64,000 nucleotides of DNA, taken from contig NZ_CP115165.1 in the NCBI RefSeq assembly GCF_028622095.1, forward strand, positions 906,001 through 970,000, written 5' to 3'. The DNA is from Deinococcus aquaticus (GTDB lineage: Bacteria; Deinococcota; Deinococci; Deinococcales; Deinococcaceae). Positions within the stretch are counted from its first letter, which is position 1. Each line of letters starts with the position of its first letter. The position numbers were made by a program, and so were the translations under genes. Positions 55,723 through 64,000 of this stretch are shown here, piece after piece. Below the pieces are notes generated by a model that was given only the letters and a program-made list of their open reading frames with translations, was not told the DNA's origin and searched no databases.

Positions 55723-57736
55723 TTACTTCACCGTGACGGTGAAGGTGCCGGTGATGGTCTGGCCGGGGGCCAGGATGTCGCCGGGATCGATGGTGCCGTT
55801 GTTGTTGGTATCCACGCCCGCGTACACGGTCACGCCGTCCGCCTGGGGCGCGACGATGGGCGCAGCGCTCCAGGTGGTGCCGTTGGTCGAGTACAGGATG
55901 GGGCCAGTGGCGGTGCTCGTGGCCGTGAAGCTCACGTAGGTGGTGTTGGTGGGCAGCGTGTCCTTGATGAAGGCCTTGGTCACGTTGGCGTTACTGGTGT
56001 TCTTACCAACGATGGTGTAAGTCAGTTTGTCGCCGGGTTTGGCTTCGGCCTTGTCGACGGTCTTGACGGGCGCGGCGACCACGGTCTTACCGACCGTGAT
56101 GGTGTCGTTGGGGTCGGTGACCGTCACGCCGGTCGTGGGGGACTTGGCGGTCTGGTTCAGGGTGATGGTCTGCGCGGCGGCGGCGCAGGGCACGTCGACC
56201 ACGGCGATCAGTTTCAGTTCGGCTCCGGCGGCCAGCGCGCCGGTGTCGGCGATACCGTTGGCGTTCGTGTCGGTCAGCGCGGGCTCACCGGCGTCCAGGG
56301 CCTTGTTGCCGTTGGTGTCGACGAAGTACTTCACGGCAACGGGCACGGTGGTGCCGTCGGTCAGTTTGATGGGCGCGGTGCCGCTCACGTCGAAGGTGTC
56401 GGGCGCGCTGCCCAGGTTGGCGATCTCCATGGCAACCGTGGACTGGATGGCCGGGGAGTTCGCGGTGCAGGTGGTGGGCGGAATGATCGGGGTGCCGGGG
56501 TTACCGGGCGTGCCGGCCTCGGGGGTGCCGACCGGGGTGGGGTCACCGCCGGGGCTGTTGGGGGTGGGGTTCCCGAACGACAGGCCGGGCAGGTTCACGA
56601 TGTCCTTGGTGTCGTCTTTCTTGGTGGGGTCGTTGCTGCTGGTGGTGGTGACCGTGACGGTGGGAACCGTGCCGGGCGTGGGGGCGCTGCCGGCGGGGAA
56701 GGTCACGCGCACCAGCACGTCGGCGGTCTGGCCGGGGGTCAGGCTGCCCACGTCGGGCACGCCGTCGCCGTCGGTGTCAGGCAGGACCGTGCCGTCGGGC
56801 TTGAGCAGTTCGACGGTGGTCCCGGTCGGGAAGCCGTTCTGGCCAGTGGTGATGTCGAACACGTCGGGGCGGTTGCCGTTGTTCTGCACGGTATTCGTGA
56901 AGGTGACGACGGTGGTGGTGGTCGTGGCCTGCGCGGTCTGGGTGTCAGCGGCGCTGGGCGTGATGGTCACCGGGGTGGTGTCGGTGCTGGGGTAGGGCGC
57001 GGTGGTGGGGGTGCCGTTGCCGTCCGGGTCGTTTTTCGGGCCGATGACGGTGGCGTCCTTGCGGTCCACGGTGGTGACGTTGGAGTTGTTGGCGTCCTTG
57101 GCCACGGCCGGGTCGTTGGTGAAGCCCGGGTTGTCCTGGCGGTCACCGGTGGGGTCACCGCCGAACTTGTCGGTGCTGGTGGCGGTGGTGGGAATGGTGT
57201 ACACCTGGAAGAACTTGACGGCCTGATCCTGGTTCACGCCAGTAATGGTCGTGATGGCCGTGGAGGCCGCAATTTCGGTGGCGCTGAGGGTGCCGTCGTT
57301 GTTGGTGTCGGCGCTGACCGGGAAGAAACGGATGTTCTCGGGGGTCTTGACGGCCGCCGTGGGGTCCGGGGTGTTGGTCAGGGTGTAGCTCTCGCTGGGC
57401 ACGTTGCCGGTGTTGGTCAGCGTGTACAGGAACACCACGGTGTCGCCGGGTTTGGCGGTGGCATTCAGCGCCGGAACGGCGTAGGTGGGGGCGGTGCGGG
57501 GGCCAGCACTGTTGTTGTCGTTGGGCGTGATCGTGAAGTCAGGCACCGGAAGCACGGTCGTGGTGACCGGGTTGGAGGGCACGGTGGTGGGGGGGGGTGC
57601 CGGTCGGGGCGCCTTCGGGCGTGAAGACAATGTCGGCCGTGTTGGTGATGACGGTGCCGGCGGCGGTGCCAGCGGCGGAGGCGGAGCCGGCGGCAAGCGC
57701 GGCGATCAGGGCGGCAAACTTCCAGGAATTCTTCAT
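55723..57736 (-). CDS. DUF11-repeat surface protein, broken by a frameshift at a C9 tract
   Basis: The N-terminal 40 residues (ATG 57736, GGAGG upstream; signal MKNSWKFAALIAALAAGSASAAG, then GTVITNTADIVFTPEGAP) are in one frame and the remaining 620 or so (TVPSNPVTTTVLPVPDF onwards, DUF11-like and Ca-loop motifs such as DTNGNKALDAGEPALTDTNANG) in another. The switch falls in nine Cs (minus strand; Gs at 57589-57597). Eight or eleven Cs would restore a protein of about 670 residues. This may be phase variation, an assembly error or a mutation. The N-terminal motif resembles that of the next protein downstream, as expected of paralogues. Confidence 0.75.
57589..57597 (-). repeat. Homopolymer of nine C (minus strand) at the frameshift site
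   Basis: G at 57589-57597 on the plus strand. It lies about 48 codons after the start of the surface protein gene, between the signal peptide region and the first repeat domain. No other run of this length is seen in the genes around it. Confidence 0.85.
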
Positions 57737-57809
57737 GTGTTCTCCTCCGAGCCGGGGGGCGTTCGGTGTGTTCGTCCTGCTGGGTGTGCGGGTGGTGTGC
57801 AGCCGTGTG

Positions 57810-58307
57810 TTACTTGACTTTCACGCGGAAGGCGAACTTCAGCGTCTCGTCCGGGTTGATGTTGGTGACGGTCCAGCGCACGTTGGTGTACTCGGTCGTG
57901 GGGACCGGAACCTTGCGGGTCACGGACTGTCCGTTCTCGGTGACGGTCACGGTGCGGGTGGGGGCGGCGCTGAAGGTTTTGCCCCCGTCGAGGCTGTACT
58001 GCGCTTTCCAGCGGTTGGCGTTGGCGGTGGTCAGCTGGGCGAACTCGGTGCCTTTGGGCACGGGTACGTTGACCAGCAGTTGCGCCAGCTTGCGGCCGGA
58101 GACGTTCACGAGCGTGATCTGTTCGCGCAGGACGTCGCCAGGAAGAACCGTCTTGGGGTTCTCGATGACGGTCTCGGTGGCCTTGCCGTCCGTGACGACG
58201 CTCTTGATCAGGTCCTGCCGGAGCGTGAAGGTCACGTTCTGCTGGACGGCGCCGGTCTGCGCGCTGGCTGTGGCCATCAGGAGGAAGGGAAGGAGCAGGC
58301 GCTTCAA
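57810..58307 (-). CDS. Small exported protein, first gene of the envelope cluster
   Basis: A 165-residue protein with signal peptide KRLLLPFLLMATASAQ, then a beta-rich domain: TGAVQQNVTFTLRQDLIKSV, VLPGDVLREQITLVNVSGRKLAQLLVNVPVPKGTEF, WKAQYSLDGGKTFSAAP and YTNVRWTVTNINPDETLKFAFRVKVK. The V-x-P-G-D-x-L-x-x-x-I-x-x-x-N pattern and the LPKGT end are DUF11-like. I use TTG 58307, with GGAGGT eight bases upstream; a longer frame passes through a terminator. It should act outside the cytoplasm with the large proteins that follow. Confidence 0.75.
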   Translation of the reverse strand: MKRLLLPFLLMATASAQTGAVQQNVTFTLRQDLIKSVVTDGKATETVIENPKTVLPGDVLREQITLVNVSGRKLAQLLVNVPVPKGTEFAQLTTANANRWKAQYSLDGGKTFSAAPTRTVTVTENGQSVTRKVPVPTTEYTNVRWTVTNINPDETLKFAFRVKVK

Positions 58308-58324
58308 GACGTTGTACCTCCGGA

Positions 58325-58376
58325 ACAAAAGAAAAGACCGACAGTCAGGGGAATAGTTTCCCTTGTTCTGTCGGTC
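58325..58376 (-). terminator. Intrinsic terminator directly before the first envelope gene (candidate attenuator)
   Basis: On the minus strand GACCGACAG (58376-58368) and CTGTCGGTC (58344-58336) form a 9-bp perfect stem enclosing a second small hairpin (GGGAA/TTCCC); TTTTCTTTTG follows (58335-58326). Only about 18 nt separate the T-run from the TTG start, so no promoter fits in between. Confidence 0.7.
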
Positions 58377-58391
58377 GCGCCACTGGCTCCA

Positions 58392-58422
58392 CACCTGGCA
58401 AGGCGCCCGTTTGCGCCAGGTG
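58392..58422 (-). promoter_or_regulatory. Leader hairpin upstream of the attenuator
   Basis: CACCTGGC (58422-58415 on the minus strand) pairs with GCCAGGTG (58399-58392), an 8-bp stem with a 15-nt loop, 16 nt before the terminator stem. Together they suggest a folded 5' leader. Confidence 0.5.
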
Positions 58423-58573
58423 ATTCATAGCTCCGGAACAGCTGATTGGTCAGAGCGGAGCACCGCCGGGGTGCCGTATCTGGTGAACATCTGCGAGCTT
58501 TCCGGTGAAACTCTTACAGTCCTGGGACTGACTCAAGCGTCACTATGAAATTTCTCACCTTCTGTCCACGCCC

Positions 58574-58598
58574 ATAATCGGGTGCTGCCCGGCTGTTG

Positions 58599-58602
<4 letters not shown>
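58574..58602 (-). promoter_or_regulatory. Candidate promoter of the envelope gene cluster
   Basis: TTGACA (58602-58597) and GATTAT (58579-58574) with a 17-bp spacer on the minus strand; the -35 box overlaps the carA stop codon. Transcription would start near 58567 and give a leader of about 260 nt containing both hairpins. No known riboswitch class is recognised. Confidence 0.5.
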
Positions 58603-59783
<1,181 letters not shown>

Positions 59784-59852
59784 GTTCGTTCCTCCCCATT
59801 CGCGCCTCTCCGGACGCGTTTCATGGCCCGGCGACGTGACCCTCCCGCCGTC

Positions 59853-61511
59853 TTACCAGCGGTACTTCACGTTCGCCTTGCCGATGATGACATTCCCCTC
59901 AACGCTGCGCTGTGAGGTCATGCCGTCATAGCGGTTGACCAGCCCGGCCATGGCGTCCATCACCGGGCCGAGCGTCTCGTTCAGTTCCGCGTCCTGCATC
60001 TCGGGCGGCAGGCTGCCCAGCAGGTCGTCGCCGCTGACGTCGGCCAGGTCCGGCTGGTACGCCCAGCCGCCGCTGCCGGCCAGGGTCAGACCTGCCGCCT
60101 GGAACGCCGGGTCCTGCGCGAGCGGCGCATCCTTGCCCGCCAGCGCGGCCTGAAGGGCTTCCTCACTGAAGGCGGTAATCAGGTAGTCGCCCTCGAAGGC
60201 GTACACCATCTTCAGGCCGGCCAGCATCTCGTCAATCTGGTCGAAGGACCCGGCGGCCATCATGGCAGCCACGCCGTCCTCATCCATGCCAGCCATGTCG
60301 CCCTTCATCAGGTCGCCCAGCGTGCCCTTCAGGGTGCCGCGCAGCCCGGCGATGGCCTCGTTCACGCTCCGGGCGTACTCGGGCAGGTGCGCCTCGGCGG
60401 CCGCGCGGTCACGCACGCTCTGGTACGTGACGGCGGTCGCCAGGGCCGCCAGTGGGTCCGACTGGTCCAGGCCCGCGCGCGTGCCGCCGGCCAGCGTGAC
60501 CTGCGCGCACTCGCTGCCCAGGTACTGCCCGGCGCGTTCCAGGTGGCTGGCCAGCTGGCTGTCCGTCAGGAACCCGAACGGTTCGAGCAGGTCCAGGCGG
60601 GTCAGCCAGCGGGCCGCGTAGGCGTTCGATTCGGGCGCGCAGGCGGTCGCCTGCACCGCTTCGGCATCGGCCGGGATGACGTTCTGCACACCAAAATCGG
60701 TGGTGTGGGTCAGCAGGCGCGCCAGCGGGCGGTCCTTGCCTGCCGTGTTCACGACCTGCGCGGACACCGTGTTCAGGCCGGCGTCGGTGGTGGTCAGGCC
60801 GCCCGCCACCTGCCCCAGGGTGTCCAGGGCGTCCACGACCGGCGACAGCAGGCGCGGCAGCTTGAACTGCGCGAACTGCCCGCGAATCACCTTCGCGGTG
60901 GCCGAGAAGTTCAGGTACGCGCCCAGCTGCACCCGCCCGGCCGCGCCGGTCGCCTGCGCGTACGGCGCGGAGGCCGCCAGGGTCGGCGCGGTTTTCCCGC
61001 TCAGGCGGCCCAGGTACGACATCAGCAACGCCTTGTCGCTCGACAGGTACACCAGTCCGTTCGCCTGCCCGGCGAACAGGTCCCCGGAACGCACGAACGG
61101 GTACTCGCCGACCCGCGCGCCCTTCTTCCTCGGAATGAATGACGAGAACAGCTCGGTGGACAGGTCACCCGTGCGCGCCACGGCCAGCAGCGCCGGCATG
61201 AATGACCCGCCCTTGCCCTGCACCGTGAACACGCCCGCCACACCCTCGCGGCCCACCGAGTCGGCCAGGACGCCGCTGAACCCGCGCAGCATCGCGCCGG
61301 ACGCCTCCAGGTCACCGCCGCCCAGGTCGGAGGCGCTGTCCAGCACGCCGCCGATCAGGCCAGTCAGGCGGTCGAAGGCGGGACCCGCGCCGTTCGTTTC
61401 GAGGGTCAGGAGCGCCCCGGCCGGCAGGTGCGCGGCCAGCGGCGTTTCCTGCGCGGAGGCCGTGGCAGCGAGGGCGAAGGTGAGGGCAGCGGCAGCGTGC
61501 ATGGGTTTCAT
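59853..61511 (-). CDS. Exported protein related to DUF3352-type repeats, unknown function
   Basis: A 552-residue protein from ATG 61511 (MKPMHAAAALTFALAATASAQ; AGG five bases upstream) or ATG 61520. After the signal peptide come LPAGALLTLETNGAGPAFDRLTGLIGG, LLAVARTGDLSTELFSSFIPR and YPFVRSGDLFAGQANGLVYLSSDKALLMSYLGRLSG, the pattern of DUF3352-like proteins. It ends VNRYDGMTSQRSVEGNVIIGKANVKYRW, a possible barrel-like last strand (terminal aromatic). Probably periplasmic or surface-bound. It lies 69 bp before carA on the same strand and could be cotranscribed. Confidence 0.75.
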   Translation of the reverse strand: MKPMHAAAALTFALAATASAQETPLAAHLPAGALLTLETNGAGPAFDRLTGLIGGVLDSASDLGGGDLEASGAMLRGFSGVLADSVGREGVAGVFTVQGKGGSFMPALLAVARTGDLSTELFSSFIPRKKGARVGEYPFVRSGDLFAGQANGLVYLSSDKALLMSYLGRLSGKTAPTLAASAPYAQATGAAGRVQLGAYLNFSATAKVIRGQFAQFKLPRLLSPVVDALDTLGQVAGGLTTTDAGLNTVSAQVVNTAGKDRPLARLLTHTTDFGVQNVIPADAEAVQATACAPESNAYAARWLTRLDLLEPFGFLTDSQLASHLERAGQYLGSECAQVTLAGGTRAGLDQSDPLAALATAVTYQSVRDRAAAEAHLPEYARSVNEAIAGLRGTLKGTLGDLMKGDMAGMDEDGVAAMMAAGSFDQIDEMLAGLKMVYAFEGDYLITAFSEEALQAALAGKDAPLAQDPAFQAAGLTLAGSGGWAYQPDLADVSGDDLLGSLPPEMQDAELNETLGPVMDAMAGLVNRYDGMTSQRSVEGNVIIGKANVKYRW

Positions 61512-61609
61512 GAGCCTCATGGTAGAGGTCACAGGCGCGGGGCGCGTCAGCACTTCAGCAGATGCCGCGCCCGCAGTGGGCGTGCCGCGCGCCCCGGTAC
61601 GCGCCCCAT

Positions 61610-62137
61610 TCACCGTAACTCCCGGTACATGGCGATCTCGTTGCAGTTCTCGAAGAACGCGCAGCGCTGGCATTCACTCCAGACTTTCGGGTGCAGGTTC
61701 GTCTTGTCGATGCGGGTAAAGCCGCACTTCTCGAAGAAGCCCTGCTGGTACGTCCAGGCGAACAGGGCCGGCAGGTCGATCTCACGCGCCTCGCGTTCGC
61801 ACGCCGCCACGAGGTCACGCCCCAGCCCCCGCCCCTGCATGTTCGGGTGGATGGCCAGTCCACGCACCTCCGCCAGGTCCGGGGCCAGCATGTGCAGCCC
61901 GCACACGCCGGCCAGCCCGCCCGGCCGCCCCTCGTGCGCGTCGGCCAGCACCAGATGAAAATCCCGGATGGTCTCGGCCAGCAGGGCGCGCGAGCGGACC
62001 AGCATCAGTCCGCGCGCCGCCCAGTACCCGATCAGCTCGTGAATGGCCTCAATGTCCGACAGGCGCGCCTTGCGGGTCACCAGGGGCGCGTCCGGGTGAA
62101 TGTCCGGCACGGCGATGGACTCCAGGGCCAGCGTCAC
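61610..62137 (-). CDS. ArgA-like N-acetyltransferase (probable N-acetylglutamate synthase type)
   Basis: A 175-residue GNAT: TRKARLSDIEAIHELIGYWAARGLMLVRSRALLAETIRDF, VCGLHMLAPDLAEVRGLAIHPNMQGRGLGRDLVAACEREA (acetyl-CoA loop GRGLG) and a C-terminal GFTRIDKTNLHPKVWSECQRCAFFENCNEIAM. The KVW-x-x-C-x-x-C...C-x-E-I-A tail is typical of the short, ArgA-like acetylglutamate synthases of the Mycobacterium Rv2747 type. Location between argH and carA supports a role in arginine synthesis. Cys residues may bind a metal. Confidence 0.8.
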   Translation of the reverse strand: MTLALESIAVPDIHPDAPLVTRKARLSDIEAIHELIGYWAARGLMLVRSRALLAETIRDFHLVLADAHEGRPGGLAGVCGLHMLAPDLAEVRGLAIHPNMQGRGLGRDLVAACEREAREIDLPALFAWTYQQGFFEKCGFTRIDKTNLHPKVWSECQRCAFFENCNEIAMYRELR

Positions 62138-62222
62138 GCGAGGCCCCCCAGGGGCGGGTATGGGGTGTGGGTTTCAGGACGTGGGACAAGACCCACAGCC
62201 CGCATCCCACCCCCCAGATCCC

Positions 62223-62675
62223 TCAGCTCAGGGAACGCATCCAGGTGGTGCCGCCGGGGCGGCTGCCCTGCGCGCGGTACGCCTGAATCTGCGGGGCGTC
62301 CGGCACGTCCCCCATCACCACGGCCAGCGGCACCTGCTGAAAGCCGAACGTACCCCAGTCGCCGCCCTTGCTGAACATGTAGATCGCGCGGTCCCCGCGT
62401 CCCTGCGCGTACTCCACGGCACTCATGACCAGCCGCCGGCCCAGCCCACTGCCACGCGCTTCGGGCATCACGGCCGCCCCGCGCAGCAGCGAGGCGCCCT
62501 CGCCGTGCTCCAGGCCGATCGCGCCGACCGGTTGCCCGCCGCGTTCCAGCACCCAGTAGGTCGTGCCGTCCGCCAGCGTGGCGTCGGTATCCAGCCCGGC
62601 GTCGTGAAAGACGCGGGTGACGGTATCCCTGTCGGCGCTGCTCGCCAGTCGAATCTGAACGCTGGAATCGGTCAT
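62223..62675 (-). CDS. GNAT acetyltransferase, ArsN2-like (third in array)
   Basis: A 150-residue GNAT from ATG 62675 (GGAGG ten bases upstream): VQIRLASSADRDTVTRVFHDAG, PVGAIGLEHGEGASLLRGAAVMPEARGSGLGRRLVMSAVEYA and AIYMFSKGGDWGTFGFQQVPLAVVM. The GLEHG-x-x-x-LLR-x-x-A-V pattern followed by RG-x-GLG and an (I/L)YMF strand is that of ArsN2-like acetyltransferases. It is a paralogue of the next two genes upstream. Confidence 0.88.
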   Translation of the reverse strand: MTDSSVQIRLASSADRDTVTRVFHDAGLDTDATLADGTTYWVLERGGQPVGAIGLEHGEGASLLRGAAVMPEARGSGLGRRLVMSAVEYAQGRGDRAIYMFSKGGDWGTFGFQQVPLAVVMGDVPDAPQIQAYRAQGSRPGGTTWMRSLS

Positions 62676-62807
62676 TCGGTGTTCCTCCACAGTCTGAAAG
62701 GTCGGAATGAGGCAAAGAAGCCGGAGCCCCTGCGGGAGCCGGTCGAGACGGGTTTTGCGTGCCGTCAGCATAGCGCATGGCCGCGTGGAAGCACTGCCAC
62801 TGGACGT

Positions 62808-63371
62808 TCACCCCCGCGCCGCCTCGCCCGGCTGAACGTCCAGTGGCTGCACGTCCAGCCGCCACGCCTGCTCGCCGCCGATCCAGCCGTTACACAGGCC
62901 GCTGACCACCTGCGGCGCGTCCGGCAGCGCCCCGGAAATCTCGTCGGCCGTGACGGGCACGAACCCGAAGCGCCGCCAGTAATCCCCGGCTTCCTCGCTG
63001 AACAGGTACACGCTGCGGTCGCCGCGCAGCGTCGCGTGAGTCAGCGCCGAGCGGACCAGCGCGCGGCCCAGACCCTGACTGCGGGCCTCGGGCACCACCG
63101 CCGTCGAGCGGATCAGGCTCACGCCCTGGCCGTGCTCCAGGCCGATGCAGCCGCCGGGCACGCCGTCCAGATCCGCGATCCAGTACGTACCGGCCCCCAG
63201 GTCCACGCTGCTGGTGTGCAGCCCGCAGCGGGTCAGGAGGTCCAGGACGATGGGCAGGTCCGCCGGGGCGGCCTGACGAAGTTTCACGTGCATGTCAGTC
63301 AGCGGAACATGGGTCATACGGGCACCTCGCGCGGCAGAAGGAATGTGGGTCAGGGGAGGAAGGGTGGTCAT
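62808..63371 (-). CDS. GNAT acetyltransferase, ArsN2-like (second in array)
   Basis: A 187-residue GNAT from ATG 63371, which overlaps the upstream stop (ATGA) and has AGGAG seven bases upstream; the family core begins only at MHVKLRQAAPADLPIVLDLL (residue 27), so the first part may be extra. Core: GGCIGLEHGQGVSLIRSTAVVPEARSQGLGRALVRSALTHA and SVYLFSEEAGDYWRRFGFVPVTADEI. Substrate unknown. Confidence 0.88.
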   Translation of the reverse strand: MTTLPPLTHIPSAARGARMTHVPLTDMHVKLRQAAPADLPIVLDLLTRCGLHTSSVDLGAGTYWIADLDGVPGGCIGLEHGQGVSLIRSTAVVPEARSQGLGRALVRSALTHATLRGDRSVYLFSEEAGDYWRRFGFVPVTADEISGALPDAPQVVSGLCNGWIGGEQAWRLDVQPLDVQPGEAARG

Positions 63372-63841
63372 GGTGAAACTCCTGTCAGGTCGAGTCGCCA
63401 CGCGGCGGCCCCGTGAATCCAGCCTCGGGCCAGCCCACCGCGGACCTGTGGCACGCCCGGCAGCGCCCTGATCAGGTCTGCGGCGCGAACGGGTTCAAAT
63501 CCCAGGCGGGCCCAGTACGGCCCGGCCGTGTCGGTGAACAGATAGGTGGCCCGGTCCCCACGCGCCCGCGCCGCCCCGAGGGCTGCCCGGACGAGCGCCG
63601 CACCCACCCCCCGGCCCTGTGCGGCGGGCCGCACGGCGGCCGAGCGCAGCAGGCCCGCGCCGTCGCCGTGCTCCAGGCCCACGGTGCCCACGACCTGCCC
63701 CGCCTCGGTGGCGAGCCAGTAGGAGCTGCCGTCCAGCGTGGCGGTGATGAGCGTCGGGTCGGTGCTCAGCCCGGTTTCGAGGATCAACCCGTGAATGACG
63801 GGCAGATCGGCGGACGTGGCGGGGCGCAGGTCGGCGGGCAT
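63368..63841 (-). CDS. GNAT acetyltransferase, ArsN2-like (first in array)
   Basis: A 157-residue GNAT from ATG 63841, starting 4 nt after the argH stop. PADLRPATSADLPVIHGLILETG, VVGTVGLEHGDGAGLLRSAAVRPAAQGRGVGAALVRAALGAA (QGRGVG loop) and ATYLFTDTAGPYWARLGFEPVRAADLIRALP. This is the best match of the three to ArsN2-like enzymes. Translational coupling to argH suggests co-expression with arginine synthesis. Confidence 0.9.
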   Translation of the reverse strand: MPADLRPATSADLPVIHGLILETGLSTDPTLITATLDGSSYWLATEAGQVVGTVGLEHGDGAGLLRSAAVRPAAQGRGVGAALVRAALGAARARGDRATYLFTDTAGPYWARLGFEPVRAADLIRALPGVPQVRGGLARGWIHGAAAWRLDLTGVSP

Positions 63842-63845
63842 ACGT

Positions 63846-64000
63846 TCAGTTCTCCAGGGCCTGACGGGCGTTCCGGATGGCCTCGCGGACGCGGTGCGGG
63901 GCGGTCCCGCCGAAGCTGGCGCGGCCACGGACGCTCTCCTCGACGGTCAGGGACTGCGCGACCTCCGCGTTCAGGAGGGGGTGCGCGGCGCGCAGTTCCG
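63846..64000 (-). CDS. argH: Argininosuccinate lyase (3' part only)
   Basis: Only the last 50 codons are in the window. The translation ELRAAHPLLNAEVAQSLTVEES...GRASFGGTAPHRVREAI ends in the typical ArgH tail (SV-x-x-R-x-SxGGTAPxRVxEAI). The enzyme splits argininosuccinate to arginine and fumarate. Read as upstream gene of the GNAT array. Confidence 0.88.
   Translation of the reverse strand, partial: ELRAAHPLLNAEVAQSLTVEESVRGRASFGGTAPHRVREAIRNARQALEN

Overview
The window is high-GC bacterial DNA that I assign to the genus Deinococcus. The strongest evidence is a ddrC homologue (28853-29557) whose promoter carries a 17-bp palindrome of the radiation/desiccation response type (29577-29593). 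A eukaryotic-type DNA topoisomerase IB, many genes with a -10 box only 6-7 nt before the start codon (leaderless mRNAs), and a multi-gene set of large envelope proteins with DUF11-type repeats fit the same genus. The species cannot be told from sequence alone.

Layout. 1-1533: end of a cobalamin cluster (cobC, cobS) behind a DtxR/MntR-type regulator. 1563-3234: ECF sigma factor operon with a membrane anti-sigma candidate and an RseB-like protein. 3288-6281: DUF1800, Tat-exported DUF1501 and c-type cytochrome genes. 6444-8563: an acetyltransferase gene split by a 1177-bp insertion sequence with perfect terminal repeats and a 7-bp target duplication. 8755-8945: candidate small RNA or attenuated leader. 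9095-11224: transketolase and tRNA-Arg(CCT). 11359-15880: three overlapping genes (roadblock-like, membrane, coiled coil) of unknown function. 15921-16370: tsaE. 16421-21419: three overlapping genes led by a 1223-residue DUF4157 protein. 21525-24969: ackA and pta. 25023-28655: cyclopropane fatty acid synthase and two LptF/LptG-type permeases. 28853-33536: ddrC, acs, macrodomain, gmk and a basic small protein. 34107-42319: mixed housekeeping and signalling genes (DUF427, GGDEF-EAL, DoxX, ferredoxin, Crp/Fnr, PEP mutase family, phosphotransferase, GNAT, topoisomerase IB). 42316-44601: photolyase and uracil-DNA glycosylase in one uninterrupted reading frame. 44765-58307: five cell-envelope genes on the minus strand. 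58599-64000: carA, an exported protein, four GNAT genes and the 3' end of argH.

How parts fit. DNA repair and damage response are represented by ddrC, ung/photolyase and topoisomerase IB; acetate activation by ackA-pta and acs; arginine/carbamoyl phosphate metabolism by carA, an ArgA-like acetyltransferase and argH. The envelope block looks like one functional unit: a small exported protein, a frameshifted DUF11 protein, a DUF11/SdrD-B-like protein, a 1621-residue protein with a beta-barrel-like C terminus and a final DUF11 protein. It is preceded by a structured leader ending in an intrinsic terminator right before the first ribosome binding site.

The least explained parts are the DUF4157 trio, the roadblock/membrane/coiled-coil trio (two of whose proteins appear to share an N-terminal module), a dispersed hairpin repeat with compensatory changes between copies, two related promoter-plus-terminator cassettes at ends of minus-strand genes, and the C9 tract that breaks a surface-protein gene.
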